DNA of 64,000 bases, taken from NCBI GenBank assembly GCA_910583845.1, contig CAJUAB010000005.1, positions 62,001 to 126,000 on the forward strand, written 5' to 3'. How positions within the stretch are numbered: the first letter of the stretch is position 1; each line of letters opens with the position of its first letter. The notes below the pieces were generated by a model. The model saw nothing but the letters and a program-made list of their open reading frames with translations. It searched no databases and had not been told where the DNA came from. The position numbers were made by a program, and so were the translations under genes. This document shows, piece after piece, positions 17,253-27,419 of the stretch. This stretch comes from an uncultured Acetatifactor sp. Lineage in GTDB: Bacteria; Bacillota; Clostridia; Lachnospirales; Lachnospiraceae.

Positions 17253-18644
17253 ATGAAAAAGAAAAAGATGGCGCAGGTATGCGCAATGGCACTCACGGGT
17301 GCGATGCTTCTTGCAGGCTGTGGCAATGACGCAGGACAGGCTTCCGGCTCCGGAAGCAGTCAGAACTCTCAGGATTCTCAGACACAGGAGGACAGTCAGG
17401 AGGAAAGTTCCCAGGCTTCCGATGAAGGCGGCGCGGCAGACGGAGAACAGGTGGAAATTACGTTTACCCACTGGGGCGGTGACGGTACTTATGAGGGAGT
17501 GTATCAGCCCAGGATTGAAGCTTTCATGGATAAGTACCCTAACATTAAGGTGGAAGTGATTACGGTTGCCGATGACTATGAGACCAAGATTCAGACTCAG
17601 TTTGCAGGAAATAAGCTTCCCGATGTATGTCAGGTGGCAGAGAATGGTATCGGATTCGCTACAAAGGGAATGTTCCTGGATCTGTCCGATCGGATTCAGT
17701 CAAACGGGATCGACACAGACGCGCTCTGGAGTCATGTAATTGATCAGTATACATATGACGGTCAGATTTTCGGGCTTCCTGACAGAGGCGGATGTACCAT
17801 TATGTACTACAATAAGGATCTGTTTGACGATGCGCAGATTCCCTATCCTGACAAAGACTGGACGTTGGATGACTATTTTGATGCAATCCAGAAGCTGACA
17901 AAGGATACGGACGGAGACGGCGTTGTTGACCAGTGGGGAACCACCTCCACTCATTATCAGGCCATCTGGGGCTATATGTTCCAGGCCAACGGCGGCAACC
18001 TGATCAAGGACGGGCAGGTAGTGGTAAATTCTCCGGAGAATCTTGAGTTGCTCACAAAATACAATGATGCTTACCAGAATGGATATGTAGTATCTTATGA
18101 AGAGCTGGAGCAGGCAAATCAGGGCGGCGACGCTTATTTCCAGCAGGGTAAGCTGGGCATGAACCTGACAGGTATGTGGTGTATCAAGGGATATTCCGAA
18201 GAAGAAGGGCTGAATTTTGATATTACTACCGTGCCGAAAGGAATCCAGGATGCGGGATGGCCGATGGGAAGTGCCCTTGCCATTTCCGCAAAATCTGATC
18301 CTGCCAAACAGGAAGCAGCATGGACTTTCATTCAGTATATGACTTCCGCGGAGGCTCAGGCTATGTTGGGCAACGGCATTGCGGACTGCCCCGCTAACCT
18401 TGAGACACTGGCCAGCGATGCTTTCGTGAACCAGCAGGTGAACGGGAAAACTCTTTCCCTCGATATTATCGGAACTTCCATGGAGCGTGTTACCATCGAC
18501 GGACTGTTCAGAGGACCTTACTATCAGGAAATCATCGATGAGGCCAGGAACCAGATGAAGGAGATGCTTCTGGGCAGACTGACACCGGAGCAGTGCCTGG
18601 AAACCATGCAGAAGAATTTTGAGGAGATACTTTCCCGTTATTAA
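17253..18644 (+). CDS. Sugar ABC transporter substrate-binding lipoprotein
   Basis: This 463-aa lipoprotein has a signal peptide ending LLAGC (Cys near residue 23) and then a Ser/Gln/Glu-rich linker. A family 1 binding fold follows: EITFTHWGGDGTYEG, YDGQIFGLPDRGG, TDTDGDGVVDQWG and WTFIQYMTSAEAQAM. It delivers sugars to the two permeases encoded downstream. GGAGGG lies 10 nt before ATG. A strong hairpin terminator separates it from the permeases, the usual way to make much more binding protein than membrane protein. The specific sugar is unknown; the neighbouring GH43/GH51 genes suggest arabinose-containing oligosaccharides. Confidence 0.9.
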   Translation: MKKKKMAQVCAMALTGAMLLAGCGNDAGQASGSGSSQNSQDSQTQEDSQEESSQASDEGGAADGEQVEITFTHWGGDGTYEGVYQPRIEAFMDKYPNIKVEVITVADDYETKIQTQFAGNKLPDVCQVAENGIGFATKGMFLDLSDRIQSNGIDTDALWSHVIDQYTYDGQIFGLPDRGGCTIMYYNKDLFDDAQIPYPDKDWTLDDYFDAIQKLTKDTDGDGVVDQWGTTSTHYQAIWGYMFQANGGNLIKDGQVVVNSPENLELLTKYNDAYQNGYVVSYEELEQANQGGDAYFQQGKLGMNLTGMWCIKGYSEEEGLNFDITTVPKGIQDAGWPMGSALAISAKSDPAKQEAAWTFIQYMTSAEAQAMLGNGIADCPANLETLASDAFVNQQVNGKTLSLDIIGTSMERVTIDGLFRGPYYQEIIDEARNQMKEMLLGRLTPEQCLETMQKNFEEILSRY

Positions 18645-18760
18645 AAACCATGTACATGAAGTTAAAGTGATCTGATACCCGGACGCGGAAAAGCAGAGCC
18701 AGGGGGTCATGTAAACAATAGAGCTCCTGCCCCATAAGGATTCTATTGTCATGAATCAGG

Positions 18761-18800
18761 ACAGCCTTGTGACGCAAGTTATGCTGCACAAGGCTGTTTT
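18761..18800 (+). terminator. Intrinsic (probably partial) terminator between binding protein and permeases
   Basis: An 11-bp perfect stem, ACAGCCTTGTG with CACAAGGCTGT, and a 15-nt loop are followed by TTTT. It lies inside the operon, so it likely attenuates downstream transcription. Confidence 0.8.
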
Positions 18801-18881
18801 CATAGTCGGGAATCTGTAAATACTGTATTCCCGGCTGCTGACACTGATTGAGACGTATGCAAAATAAGATTGGAGGTAACT

Positions 18882-19799
18882 ATGTCAGATAAAAAGAACA
18901 GAAAAAAGGTGCCTTATACAGACAGGGCAAGACGACAGAGAAGATGGTTCTTTTTCTTTATTTCTCCGTGGCTGTTTGGTTTCCTGGCTATGACACTGGG
19001 CCCTATGATTTATTCATTTGCCATGAGTTTTACAGACTGGGATATGTTTACCCAGATGAACTTTATTAAATTGGATAATTACAAGCGGGCATTTACGGAC
19101 AGCCGTTTCCTGACGAGCGTTAAAAATACATTTATTTATACATTTATGAGTGTGCCGGTCAACCTGCTTTTGTCAGTGGCTATGGCATATCTTTTGAGTT
19201 TTCGGCTGAAAGGAATGAAAGTTTTTCGGACAATTTATTATATTCCGGCAGTAGTTCCCGCAGTGGCAAGCTGCGTATTGTTTAAAAATATTCTTGCGAC
19301 AAAGGGTATCCTGAATCAGGGTCTTGCACTTTTTGGCATTCAGGGTCCAAGATGGCTGCTTGACAAAGAATGCGTTCTTGGGGGATTTGTAATTCTGGCT
19401 CTGTGGACGGTGGGCAGTACCATGGTGCTGATGCTTTCCGCTATCAACAGTGTCGGGGAGGAATTGTATGAGTCAGCCCATCTGGACGGAGCTACCCGGT
19501 TCCAGATGTTTAAAGGGATTACGATTCCCCAGATTACCCCGATTATTTTCTTTAACCTGATCACGGGGATCATCGGTGCGCTGCAGACCTTTACGCAGGT
19601 CTATATGTTGACGGACGGCGGGCCTGATTATGCCAGCTCCATGATCGTGCCCTATTTGTATAAAAATGCTTTCTCCTATTACAGGATGGGCTATGCTTCC
19701 TCCATGGCATGGATTTTATTCGCAATCGTAATGGTATTTTCCCTGCTGGTGATGAAGTCCTCCAGTCTGTGGGTGTTTTATGAAGAGGAGGTAAAGTAA
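18882..19799 (+). CDS. Sugar ABC transporter permease, UgpA/MalF type
   Basis: This integral membrane protein of about 305 residues has six predicted helices and the binding-protein-dependent transport signature near the C-terminal third (EELYESAHLDGATRFQMFKG), the EAA loop that docks the ATPase. The ATG at 18882 has GGAGG at 5 nt; an in-frame TTG at 18870 precedes the ribosome site and was rejected. It pairs with the next permease, which overlaps it by one base (TAATG). No ATP-binding gene is nearby, so a shared MsmX-like ATPase encoded elsewhere is implied. Confidence 0.9.
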   Translation: MSDKKNRKKVPYTDRARRQRRWFFFFISPWLFGFLAMTLGPMIYSFAMSFTDWDMFTQMNFIKLDNYKRAFTDSRFLTSVKNTFIYTFMSVPVNLLLSVAMAYLLSFRLKGMKVFRTIYYIPAVVPAVASCVLFKNILATKGILNQGLALFGIQGPRWLLDKECVLGGFVILALWTVGSTMVLMLSAINSVGEELYESAHLDGATRFQMFKGITIPQITPIIFFNLITGIIGALQTFTQVYMLTDGGPDYASSMIVPYLYKNAFSYYRMGYASSMAWILFAIVMVFSLLVMKSSSLWVFYEEEVK

Positions 19800-20668
19800 T
19801 GCTTGATAAGAATCTGAAGATACATAGAAAGCTCATAATATATGCTATACTGATTGCTTTTGCACTGCTGCTGAGCCTCCCCTTTGTATATATGCTCAGC
19901 ATTTCGCTGGCCACGCCGGAATCCAATGCAAAGGATTTATTTACGATTATTCCCCATGAATTTTACTGGAAAAATTTTACGGATCTGTTTTCAGACGCTT
20001 TTGGAGGCTCCCGGCCTGTGGGAAGGTGGATTTTGAATACCCTGTTTATTGTGATTATGAGCATATGCGGGCAGATCATCTCCTGTTCCATGGTGGCTTT
20101 CGGCTTTGCCAGGATGCAATATCGGCACAAGAATAAGATTTTCATGCTGCTTTTGGCAACTATGATGCTGCCGGGACAGATTACCATGATTCCCGTGTTT
20201 GTCATGTTTACAAAGCTGGGGTTATATGATACCGTATGGCCGTTGATCATCCCTCAGTTTTTTGGCTCGGCCTACAACATTTTCTTTACAAGGCAGTTCG
20301 TGACAGCGGTTCCGGGACAGCTCTATGAGGCGGCGGAGATTGACGGGCTGAATTATTTCGGAATTTACCGCAAGATAGTCCTCCCATTAATCAAGCCGGC
20401 ATTGTGCGCTATTGCAATTTTTACATTTAATTTCGCGTGGGGAGATGTGATGGGACCATTGATCTATCTGCAGGATTCCGATAAATTTACTTTAGCATTG
20501 GGCGTGGCCAATATGTCTGCTGCAGTGAATCCTACCGGAGCCTTGAATATGTCGGTGGTAATGGGGTTATCTCTTCTTATGTCAATTCCTCAGATTGTAA
20601 TTTATTTTGTGGGACAGAAATATCTGTTCCAACTGAATTTGGGCATAGGGAACAGTGGCTCGAAGTAA
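19799..20668 (+). CDS. Sugar ABC transporter permease, UgpE/MalG type
   Basis: This 289-aa inner-membrane permease has six helices and the EAA-type loop QLYEAAEIDGLNYFGIYRK near residue 185. It forms the heterodimeric channel with the preceding permease. A GAGGAGG site lies inside the end of the upstream gene. A hairpin terminator follows the stop codon. Confidence 0.9.
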   Translation: MLDKNLKIHRKLIIYAILIAFALLLSLPFVYMLSISLATPESNAKDLFTIIPHEFYWKNFTDLFSDAFGGSRPVGRWILNTLFIVIMSICGQIISCSMVAFGFARMQYRHKNKIFMLLLATMMLPGQITMIPVFVMFTKLGLYDTVWPLIIPQFFGSAYNIFFTRQFVTAVPGQLYEAAEIDGLNYFGIYRKIVLPLIKPALCAIAIFTFNFAWGDVMGPLIYLQDSDKFTLALGVANMSAAVNPTGALNMSVVMGLSLLMSIPQIVIYFVGQKYLFQLNLGIGNSGSK

Positions 20669-20683
20669 ATCTGACGAGAAAAG

Positions 20684-20720
20684 GAATCCAGGCAGAGAAA
20701 ATGCTGCCTGGGATTTCTTG
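20684..20720 (+). terminator. Intrinsic terminator after the permease pair
   Basis: CCAGGCAG and CTGCCTGG form a perfect 8-bp stem (20688-20711), extended by GGAAT/GATT pairing, followed by TTTCTT. It may be leaky, since the YesL-like gene starts 55 nt on. Confidence 0.6.
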
Positions 20721-20774
20721 CTGTAAAATCAGTGCGAGATGGTCGGAAGAGTATCTTTTTGTGGAGGTATCCGT

Positions 20775-21524
20775 ATGAAGATGGATTTTTATAAATTTTT
20801 TGGCTACTTAAGTTGGCTGAATTATATTTGGTGGCTGCTCGAATTGAATATCGTAATGCTTGCGGTGAATCTGTCCCTGGTATTGGTGCTGTTCCTGGCA
20901 GAGGCAGATATGTGGGCGCTGCCTGTATTGCTTGTCACTGGAATTACAATAGGGCCGTCAACGCTGGCTGCCTTCGAATCTATGCCCTATATTGAGGACG
21001 GAATTGTAAGGCATTATTTCAGAGCGTTAAAAGGAAGTTGGAAAAGGTGTCTGAAGATATGGATACCCATATGGCTTCTGGCGATAGTGATGACGGCGGA
21101 TATCATGATTCTGGAGAAATATCAGGTTATGGAGCCGTTAAAATGGTGTACGGTGATTCTGTTGCTGTTTCTGGCTTCCTTTGTGCTGGGATTCTTTCTG
21201 GTGTGGGCACAGTGGGGACAGAAAGCAAAGGATGCCGCAGTTCTGGCCTGCAAAATATCTTTTGTAAAACCCTTGCGTTTTCATTTGAATCTGTTAATCT
21301 TATTAGGAGCAGTGGTTTTGCTGAGTCAGAAGCAGATTTATTTACTGCTTTATGGCGTGGCTCTGTCGGCATTTCTGATTCATAAGAATTTTATGCCCAT
21401 AGCGCAATTCGTGAATCAAAGACCGGAAAATCAAGATTGCGAAGCATGTTCCGGAGATGGAAAAGCCGCTTTATCAGCAGGGAGCTCGCTGTATCCTGAA
21501 AGCCATGGAAGGGAACTTCTGTAA
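20775..21524 (+). CDS. YesL-like (DUF624) membrane protein
   Basis: This 249-aa protein has about five membrane helices and the DUF624 pattern: an N-terminal FGYLSWLNYIWWL helix, a second pair, and GPSTLAAFESMPYIEDG in the loop. DUF624 proteins regularly sit beside sugar permeases and YesMN pairs; their function is not established. The start at ATG 20775 has GGAGGT at 8 nt. The hydrophilic C-terminal tail (about 35 residues) is poorly conserved in appearance. Confidence 0.75.
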   Translation: MKMDFYKFFGYLSWLNYIWWLLELNIVMLAVNLSLVLVLFLAEADMWALPVLLVTGITIGPSTLAAFESMPYIEDGIVRHYFRALKGSWKRCLKIWIPIWLLAIVMTADIMILEKYQVMEPLKWCTVILLLFLASFVLGFFLVWAQWGQKAKDAAVLACKISFVKPLRFHLNLLILLGAVVLLSQKQIYLLLYGVALSAFLIHKNFMPIAQFVNQRPENQDCEACSGDGKAALSAGSSLYPESHGRELL

Positions 21525-21605
21525 CTGGAATGAAGAAGAGGATGGGATTCTGGGGGCAGGAAAGATTTCTTGATCTGGCAGGATATAAATGCAAGGAGGA
21601 GAAGG

Positions 21606-23396
21606 ATGGCTGGATATTTATTTGTACATTTTATCGGAGAGGGAGAGGATGAAGAACAAGTCTACTTTTCCCTGAGCCGTGACGGACTGCATTGGCAGGA
21701 TTTGAACCGGGGTGAGCCGGTCCTGTATTCCCGGACGGGAACCTGCGGGGTACGTGATCCCTTTCCAGTGAGGCATCCGGAGACTGGGAAAATCTATCTG
21801 ATTGCCACGGACTTGCGGATTGGGGCAGGGACGAGTTGGAAAGCGGCAGGGGAAGAGGGCAGCAGGAACCTGATTGTATGGGAGACAGAGGACCTGGTGC
21901 ATTGGAGCCGGGAGAGAAGCTGCCTGATAGGGCTTCCGGAGGCAGGATGCGTGTGGGCTCCGGAGGCGGTGTTTGACAGGGACAGGAAGGAATTCCTGGT
22001 GTTTTTTGCCTCCAAAACCAGGGAAAATGGGGAGAAAGAAGGGAAATTTCGGATTTATGCCACTTACACCAGGGACTTTCAGGACTTTTCGGAGACCTTT
22101 CTTTATATGGAAAAGGAAAACCATGTGATAGACACCACCATATTAGAAAGCGGAGGACGTTACTACCGCATATCCAAGGATGAGACTACATCAAGGCTGA
22201 TTCTGGAGGTTTCGGATTCGCTGTGCGGTGAATTTGTGCAGATTCCGTCCCATACGCTACAGACATTGGAGGGTGTGGAGGGGCCGGAGGGCTATCTGCT
22301 CCCGGATGGGCGGTGGTGCCTGATTGCGGATCAGTTCTGGGCCGGGAAAGGCTATCTGCCCATGGTGACGGACAACCTTGCATCGGGGGAATTCAGTATA
22401 CTTTCGCCGGAGCAGTACGATATGGGCAGGACGAAGAAACGTCATGGCGGAATCCTACAGATTACAGATGAAGAATATGAGCGTATGTTGGATTGGTATG
22501 AACGTAAGAATCCTGTAATCAGAGGTCTGTATGCAGATCCTGATCTGTATTATGAAGATGGAAGCTGGTTTCTGTATCCCACCACAGACGGATTTCCCCA
22601 TTGGTCGGGAAATGAATTTTATGTATTTGAATCGGAAGATGGAAAAGTGTTTCAGAAGACCGACAGAATCCTGGATGTGGCATCGGCCGAGGTTCCCTGG
22701 GCGGCAGGGAGCGCCTGGGCTCCTTGCCTTGCGAAAAAAGGGGATACCTATTATTTCTATTTCTGTGCCAAGGACAGGAAGGGGGATTCCTGTATAGGCG
22801 CTGCGGTGTCGGATTCTCCCAAGGGACCTTTCCGGGCAATGGACAAACCCATGGTGACCATGGAAATGATGAGAGCAAATGGAATCCGGATGTCTCAGAC
22901 AATCGACCCCTCCATATACCGGGAAGGGGAGGAATGGTATCTGCTGTTTGGCAACGGTGATGCTGCCATAGCGAGGTTGTCGGAGGACATGCTGCAGATT
23001 GAGGAAGCATCGCTTCAGAATCTGAAGGGGCTGAAGGATTTTCGGGAGGCAGTGACTGTTTTCCGACGGAATGATCTGTATCATTTTACATGGTCCTGTG
23101 ATGACACGGGGAGTGAGGATTACCATGTAAATTATGGAGTGTCAGATTCTTTGTATGGAAAGGTGAAGTTCGTCCGCACTATTTTGGAAAAGGATGCAGA
23201 CCGGAATATTCTGGGGACAGGACATCACAGCATTTTTCAGATGCCGGGAGAAGACAGATATATCATAGCGTACCACCGTTTTGCTACGCCCCCTGAGAAA
23301 TATCCGGAGGGAAAGGGCTGGCATCGGGAGGTGTGCATCGGAGAGATAGTTTTTGATGCGGATGGGCTGATTGCGCCGGTGAAGACCATACAGTGA
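21606..23396 (+). CDS. Tandem two-module GH43-type glycosidase
   Basis: This 596-aa cytoplasmic enzyme has no signal peptide. Residues about 1-280 form a first five-bladed propeller with HWQDLNRG, GVRDPFPVR and CVWAPEAVFD. Residues about 300-590 form a second with GLYADPDLYYEDGSWFLYPT, SAWAPCLAKKGDTYYFYF, TIDPSIYREGEEWYLLFG and TGHHSIF. The ADPD motif is the usual general-base Asp of GH43, so the second module is the better candidate for a catalytic domain; the first resembles GH43-like arabinosidases. Likely action is release of arabinose or xylose from imported oligosaccharides. ATG 21606 follows AAGGAGGAG at 6 nt. Confidence 0.8.
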   Translation: MAGYLFVHFIGEGEDEEQVYFSLSRDGLHWQDLNRGEPVLYSRTGTCGVRDPFPVRHPETGKIYLIATDLRIGAGTSWKAAGEEGSRNLIVWETEDLVHWSRERSCLIGLPEAGCVWAPEAVFDRDRKEFLVFFASKTRENGEKEGKFRIYATYTRDFQDFSETFLYMEKENHVIDTTILESGGRYYRISKDETTSRLILEVSDSLCGEFVQIPSHTLQTLEGVEGPEGYLLPDGRWCLIADQFWAGKGYLPMVTDNLASGEFSILSPEQYDMGRTKKRHGGILQITDEEYERMLDWYERKNPVIRGLYADPDLYYEDGSWFLYPTTDGFPHWSGNEFYVFESEDGKVFQKTDRILDVASAEVPWAAGSAWAPCLAKKGDTYYFYFCAKDRKGDSCIGAAVSDSPKGPFRAMDKPMVTMEMMRANGIRMSQTIDPSIYREGEEWYLLFGNGDAAIARLSEDMLQIEEASLQNLKGLKDFREAVTVFRRNDLYHFTWSCDDTGSEDYHVNYGVSDSLYGKVKFVRTILEKDADRNILGTGHHSIFQMPGEDRYIIAYHRFATPPEKYPEGKGWHREVCIGEIVFDADGLIAPVKTIQ

Positions 23397-23557
23397 GGAT
23401 TGCGGCTAATTGCGGTTGTTTGCGGCTGCGGTAAGGGACTGCGGATGTCACAGAGGCACCGGGAGATCTAAAAGCGGTTCCGAATGGCCGGATGTCCTCC
23501 GTTGATACAGGCATTCGGGATGGCGTTTACGGAACCGGACAGGAAGAAAGGAAGAAA

Positions 23558-26050
23558 ATGGAACAAAATCGTATTACGATTGAGACACGGAAAGAGGGCA
23601 GACCCATAGGGGATTTGTTTGGTATCTTTTTTGAGGATTTAAATCACGCCGCGGACGGTGGATTGTATGCAGAGATGGTACAGAACCGTTCCTTTGAGTT
23701 TGGGGAGATAGACAATCCGTCTTATCATCCGCTGACTGCATGGGAGAAGGTGGAGAGGGACGGCAGGGCAGAGGTTACCGTTTTGGAAGGGGATGCGGTA
23801 AGCGCCAGAAATCCTCATTATCTCCATATGAATATTCAAAAGCCGGGAGCTGATGTGGGCATCCGGAATTTGGGATTTGGAAAGGGGATGTGCTTCCGGC
23901 TGGGGAAGAAGTACCTTTTTTCCTGTTATGCCAGAAGCGTGGGAAATACGGAATGCGCAATACGGGTTACCCTGCGGGATGGGGAAGATGTCTGTCTTGC
24001 GGAGGGGAAATGGGCTGTAACGGGGCAGTGGGAAAAGCATACGGCCGTTCTGGAGATTGCAGGCGGGGTCGGGGCTTCCGGGGCAGGAGAATCAGGGGTA
24101 TCGGGAGGAACAGAGGGAACAGAAAACGCAGGGATAGCGAGAGCAGGAGAAACCGGGCAGGCAGTGGAAGCAGGGAAACTGGTCACGGAAAAGGGGAGTC
24201 TCGCAGTCACCGTCTTAGAGGGCAGTGGCGTTGAACTTGATTTTGTATCCCTTTTTCCGGAAGAAACCTATCTGGGCAGGAGAAACGGCCTCCGCCCCGA
24301 CCTGGCGGAGGCGCTTGCAGAGTTGAAGCCGAGGTTTATGCGCTTTCCGGGAGGCTGTCTGGTCCATGATGGCAGCCTGGATGAGAATGCCAGGGATTCC
24401 CTGTACCGTTGGAAGAATACATTGGGGGCTTTGGAAGACAGGCCTGCCAGAAGAAGCAACTGGAGGTATAACCAGACGCTGGGACTGGGATATTACGAAT
24501 ATTTCCTGTTTTGCGAGGATATTGGCACTAAGCCGGTGCCGATTCTGCCGGCGGCCTATGATCCCCATCATAAGAGAATGGCTCCCCTGGAGGAACTGGG
24601 GCCGTGGATTCAGGAGACCCTGGATTTGATTGAGTTTGCAAACGGAGATGAGACCACACGGTGGGGAGCGGTCCGGGCAGCTTTGGGACACAGGGAGCCT
24701 TTCGGACTGGAGTATCTGGGGATTGGCAACGAGGAAGTAGGAGAGGGATTCAGGGAGCGTTTCCCCTGTTTTGTAAAAGCAGTAAGGGAGAAGTATCCTG
24801 ATATTAAGATTATCGGCAGCAGCGGGCCTTTCTGTGCGGGCAGCGAATATGATCTGGGATGGAAATGTGCCAGGGAGAACGGTGCGGACATTGTGGATGA
24901 GCATTACTATATGGCGCCGGAGTGGTTTCTGGCCAATATACACCGGTATGATTCCTTTGGGGAGGCGGCACCCTATGTATTCCTGGGGGAATATGCCAGC
25001 TGCTCGAATACGGGAAAGAGCGCGCTGGCAGAGGCTGCGTTCATGACCGGGCTGCAGAATGCCTGCCATGCAGTGAAGATGGCATGTTATGCGCCGCTTT
25101 TGTGCCACAGGGACTATGTGAACTGGAGACCTGATATGATCTGGTTTGATAACGGGCAGGTCTGCAGGTCGGTGAATTATCAGGTACAGAAGCTGTTTAT
25201 GAACCATCAGGGAGACGAGCTGCTGGGATATGAGCTAGAGACCAATTTGGAGAAAGAGGTATTGGCGGATCTGGATGCCCGGAAGGAAGGCGCTGTTTAT
25301 TTCTGGGGAAATGAGGCAAGAGTAGCTTTCTCGGAGATTATTCTGACGAATGAGGAAACGGGGGAAGAGATCCGGTATACAGACCGGGAGGTAAAAGCGG
25401 ATAAGCTGCCGGTGCTTCTCGCGGAAGCTGCTCCACGGAATTTCACCTTGAGATTTCATGCGAAAGAGCTGGAGGGATTCAAGGGATTTCGGGTGTATTT
25501 TGCATGGAAGGATGAGCGGAACCGGATGGGCTGGGTCCTGGGCGGATGGGAGAACCAGGATGCGGCCCTGATGGAGGAAGTGGACGGAAAGAGCAGTTTC
25601 CTGACCCAGAGTCAGTTTTCGGTGGTTTCCGGGCATGATTATGAATTGGAGCTGCGTGTGCGGGGGAACCGGGTAGAGGGCTGGATAGACGGGGAGCTGT
25701 ATCAGTGGACGGAGCTGAAGCCATTGGAGATAGAGCCCTTGTACCTGACAGCCAGCAGGGATAATGGTACGGGGGATATTATCCTGAAAGCCGTGAACCT
25801 GCGGGAAGAGGCTTTTGAGGCGCAGGTTTCGCTTCCTGGTACAGAAATGCAGAAACTGGTCTGTGATACCTATGTGCTTCTGGAAGAGGACTGTGCGGAG
25901 AGTGCAAAGTTTCCGGGGGTGGAGACGGCAGAGATAAGCCGGTATAAGAATGTTGTAGAGCTTGTGGGGGAAGAGAAGGAGTTTACAATTTCATTTCCTG
26001 GAAGAGCGGTAACGGTAGTGCGAATAAAAGATAAAGTTGATTTTGTTTAA
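23558..26050 (+). CDS. GH51 alpha-L-arabinofuranosidase
   Basis: This protein of about 830 residues is longer than most GH51 enzymes. The N-terminal beta-sandwich includes GDLFGIFFEDLNHAADGGLY. The TIM barrel has the acid/base in GIGNEEVGEG (E392) and the nucleophile in VFLGEYAS (E478). The C-terminal beta domain covers about residues 590-830. It cleaves terminal arabinofuranose from arabinoxylan or arabinan fragments. Residues about 168-208 are a Gly/Ala/Glu-rich insert that interrupts the N-terminal sandwich. No signal peptide, so cytoplasmic. ATG 23558 is chosen because the conserved part starts at once and purine-rich AGGAAG precedes it. Confidence 0.9.
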   Translation: MEQNRITIETRKEGRPIGDLFGIFFEDLNHAADGGLYAEMVQNRSFEFGEIDNPSYHPLTAWEKVERDGRAEVTVLEGDAVSARNPHYLHMNIQKPGADVGIRNLGFGKGMCFRLGKKYLFSCYARSVGNTECAIRVTLRDGEDVCLAEGKWAVTGQWEKHTAVLEIAGGVGASGAGESGVSGGTEGTENAGIARAGETGQAVEAGKLVTEKGSLAVTVLEGSGVELDFVSLFPEETYLGRRNGLRPDLAEALAELKPRFMRFPGGCLVHDGSLDENARDSLYRWKNTLGALEDRPARRSNWRYNQTLGLGYYEYFLFCEDIGTKPVPILPAAYDPHHKRMAPLEELGPWIQETLDLIEFANGDETTRWGAVRAALGHREPFGLEYLGIGNEEVGEGFRERFPCFVKAVREKYPDIKIIGSSGPFCAGSEYDLGWKCARENGADIVDEHYYMAPEWFLANIHRYDSFGEAAPYVFLGEYASCSNTGKSALAEAAFMTGLQNACHAVKMACYAPLLCHRDYVNWRPDMIWFDNGQVCRSVNYQVQKLFMNHQGDELLGYELETNLEKEVLADLDARKEGAVYFWGNEARVAFSEIILTNEETGEEIRYTDREVKADKLPVLLAEAAPRNFTLRFHAKELEGFKGFRVYFAWKDERNRMGWVLGGWENQDAALMEEVDGKSSFLTQSQFSVVSGHDYELELRVRGNRVEGWIDGELYQWTELKPLEIEPLYLTASRDNGTGDIILKAVNLREEAFEAQVSLPGTEMQKLVCDTYVLLEEDCAESAKFPGVETAEISRYKNVVELVGEEKEFTISFPGRAVTVVRIKDKVDFV

Positions 26051-26068
26051 AATAGTTTTGATATAACA

Positions 26069-26100
26069 ACAGCCGCTTCCGGAGTCTGCGAAGCGGCTGT
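26069..26100. terminator. Bidirectional terminator between GH51 and MATE genes
   Basis: An 11-bp perfect stem, ACAGCCGCTTC with GAAGCGGCTGT, lies between two converging genes. The minus-strand exit is T-rich (TGTTGTTAT). A variant of the same hairpin follows the decayed MATE copy at 12109. Confidence 0.75.
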
Positions 26101-26117
26101 ATGCCTCGTAAAGGGAC

Positions 26118-27419
26118 TTAGTTTTTATGCTTGTTTTTCCCTGTCTGGGTGACGGCAGTTATTACAATAACCATAAAGGTAATCAGCTCCGCTGCCAGGA
26201 ATGACAGCCATATTCCTTTCAACAGGAATAATTTTGAAAGGACAACCGCGCAGATGACGATTGCAACGGCACCTCTCATGATGGAGCCGATAAAAGCGAT
26301 CCTGGCATTGTCTGTGGCTGAAAAATATGCCACTAACAGGATGTTGACCCCGGCAAAAAGAAAACCTAAAAAATAATATCTTAACCCTATAAAGGCATAT
26401 TCGTATAGCAATGCGTCATTTGTACTGTTGAATATCCTCACTAACAAGTCCGTCATTCCCCAGATACAGGAGATGATTAACAATTCTGTCATCAGGCAGA
26501 CCAGAAGTCCTTTTCGTAACAAATTGTTTACTTGCTTTTGATTCTCAGAGCCATAGCTCTCACTGATCAGCGGCTGTACTCCCTGGGCAACCCCATTGAA
26601 TATGGACATTGCCACCACAGAAATATTTGCAATGATTCCATAAGCGGCCACACCGATATTGCCTGCTATTCCCAATATCAATGTGTTGAAGATAACAGTG
26701 GTGACAGCAGAGGACATTTCGCCCACGAATGCGGATACTCCCAGCTGGCAGCATGAGAAGACATGGCGGATAGACGGCCTTTTCCACTGAAAGACAATCC
26801 CGTTCTTTTTCCCCAGATAATGCGTGCTGCATACAGCCATTGTGACCACAGGGCTTAAGGCTGTGGCAAGGGCGGCTCCGGGGAATCCGAGATTCAGCCG
26901 GAACATAAAAAGATAGTCGAAGACAATATTGAACAGGCTTCCGGAAATGGAACCGGCCATCGCGGTGGAGGGGGCATTGTCATTTCTTGCAAAAGCGGTA
27001 AAAGTGTAATTTGTCATAAAAAGGGGAGCGGCCATCAAAATGATACGCAGATATCCGGTTCCCAGTTCTGTGAGTCTGTTATCTGCACCAAAAAGCAGCA
27101 GAAACTTTTCGGGTATAAAAATGCCAGTGAGCAGAAAGGGGATGCTGGCCAGTATGCTCCATTGCACAGACTGTAAAAAGTAACAATCCGTATCTTCACC
27201 GCTTGCTTTTTTTATGCCGTATTTTGTTGCTGAACCGATTCCGATCATAGAGCCGATTCCATAGATAACGCCATAGACAGGAAGAATCAGGTTAAGTACG
27301 GCAAGCCCGTCCGCACCGGAGTAAATGGAAATAAAAAACGTGTCGGCCAGAATGTAAACCGACAGGCCAACCATCGCTGCAACGCTTTGCAGTACATATT
27401 TTATAAATTTCTTTGTCAT
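26118..27419 (-). CDS. MATE-family multidrug/cation antiporter
   Basis: This 433-aa integral membrane protein has about twelve helices in two similar halves. The N terminus VGLSVYILADTFFISIYSGA and the mid-protein GEMSSAVTTVIFNTLIL fit the MatE fold, closest in style to the DinF/NorM-like transporters of Clostridia. It should export drugs or organic cations in exchange for Na+ or H+. A partial, deleted copy lies at 12233-12610. It converges with GH51 and is divergent from the XRE/ImmA gene. Confidence 0.9.
   Translation of the reverse strand: MTKKFIKYVLQSVAAMVGLSVYILADTFFISIYSGADGLAVLNLILPVYGVIYGIGSMIGIGSATKYGIKKASGEDTDCYFLQSVQWSILASIPFLLTGIFIPEKFLLLFGADNRLTELGTGYLRIILMAAPLFMTNYTFTAFARNDNAPSTAMAGSISGSLFNIVFDYLFMFRLNLGFPGAALATALSPVVTMAVCSTHYLGKKNGIVFQWKRPSIRHVFSCCQLGVSAFVGEMSSAVTTVIFNTLILGIAGNIGVAAYGIIANISVVAMSIFNGVAQGVQPLISESYGSENQKQVNNLLRKGLLVCLMTELLIISCIWGMTDLLVRIFNSTNDALLYEYAFIGLRYYFLGFLFAGVNILLVAYFSATDNARIAFIGSIMRGAVAIVICAVVLSKLFLLKGIWLSFLAAELITFMVIVITAVTQTGKNKHKN

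Noticed and set aside
18645..18881. Small gene between binding protein and permease
   Set aside because: The stretch is explained by the terminator and leader; no frame has a start signal.
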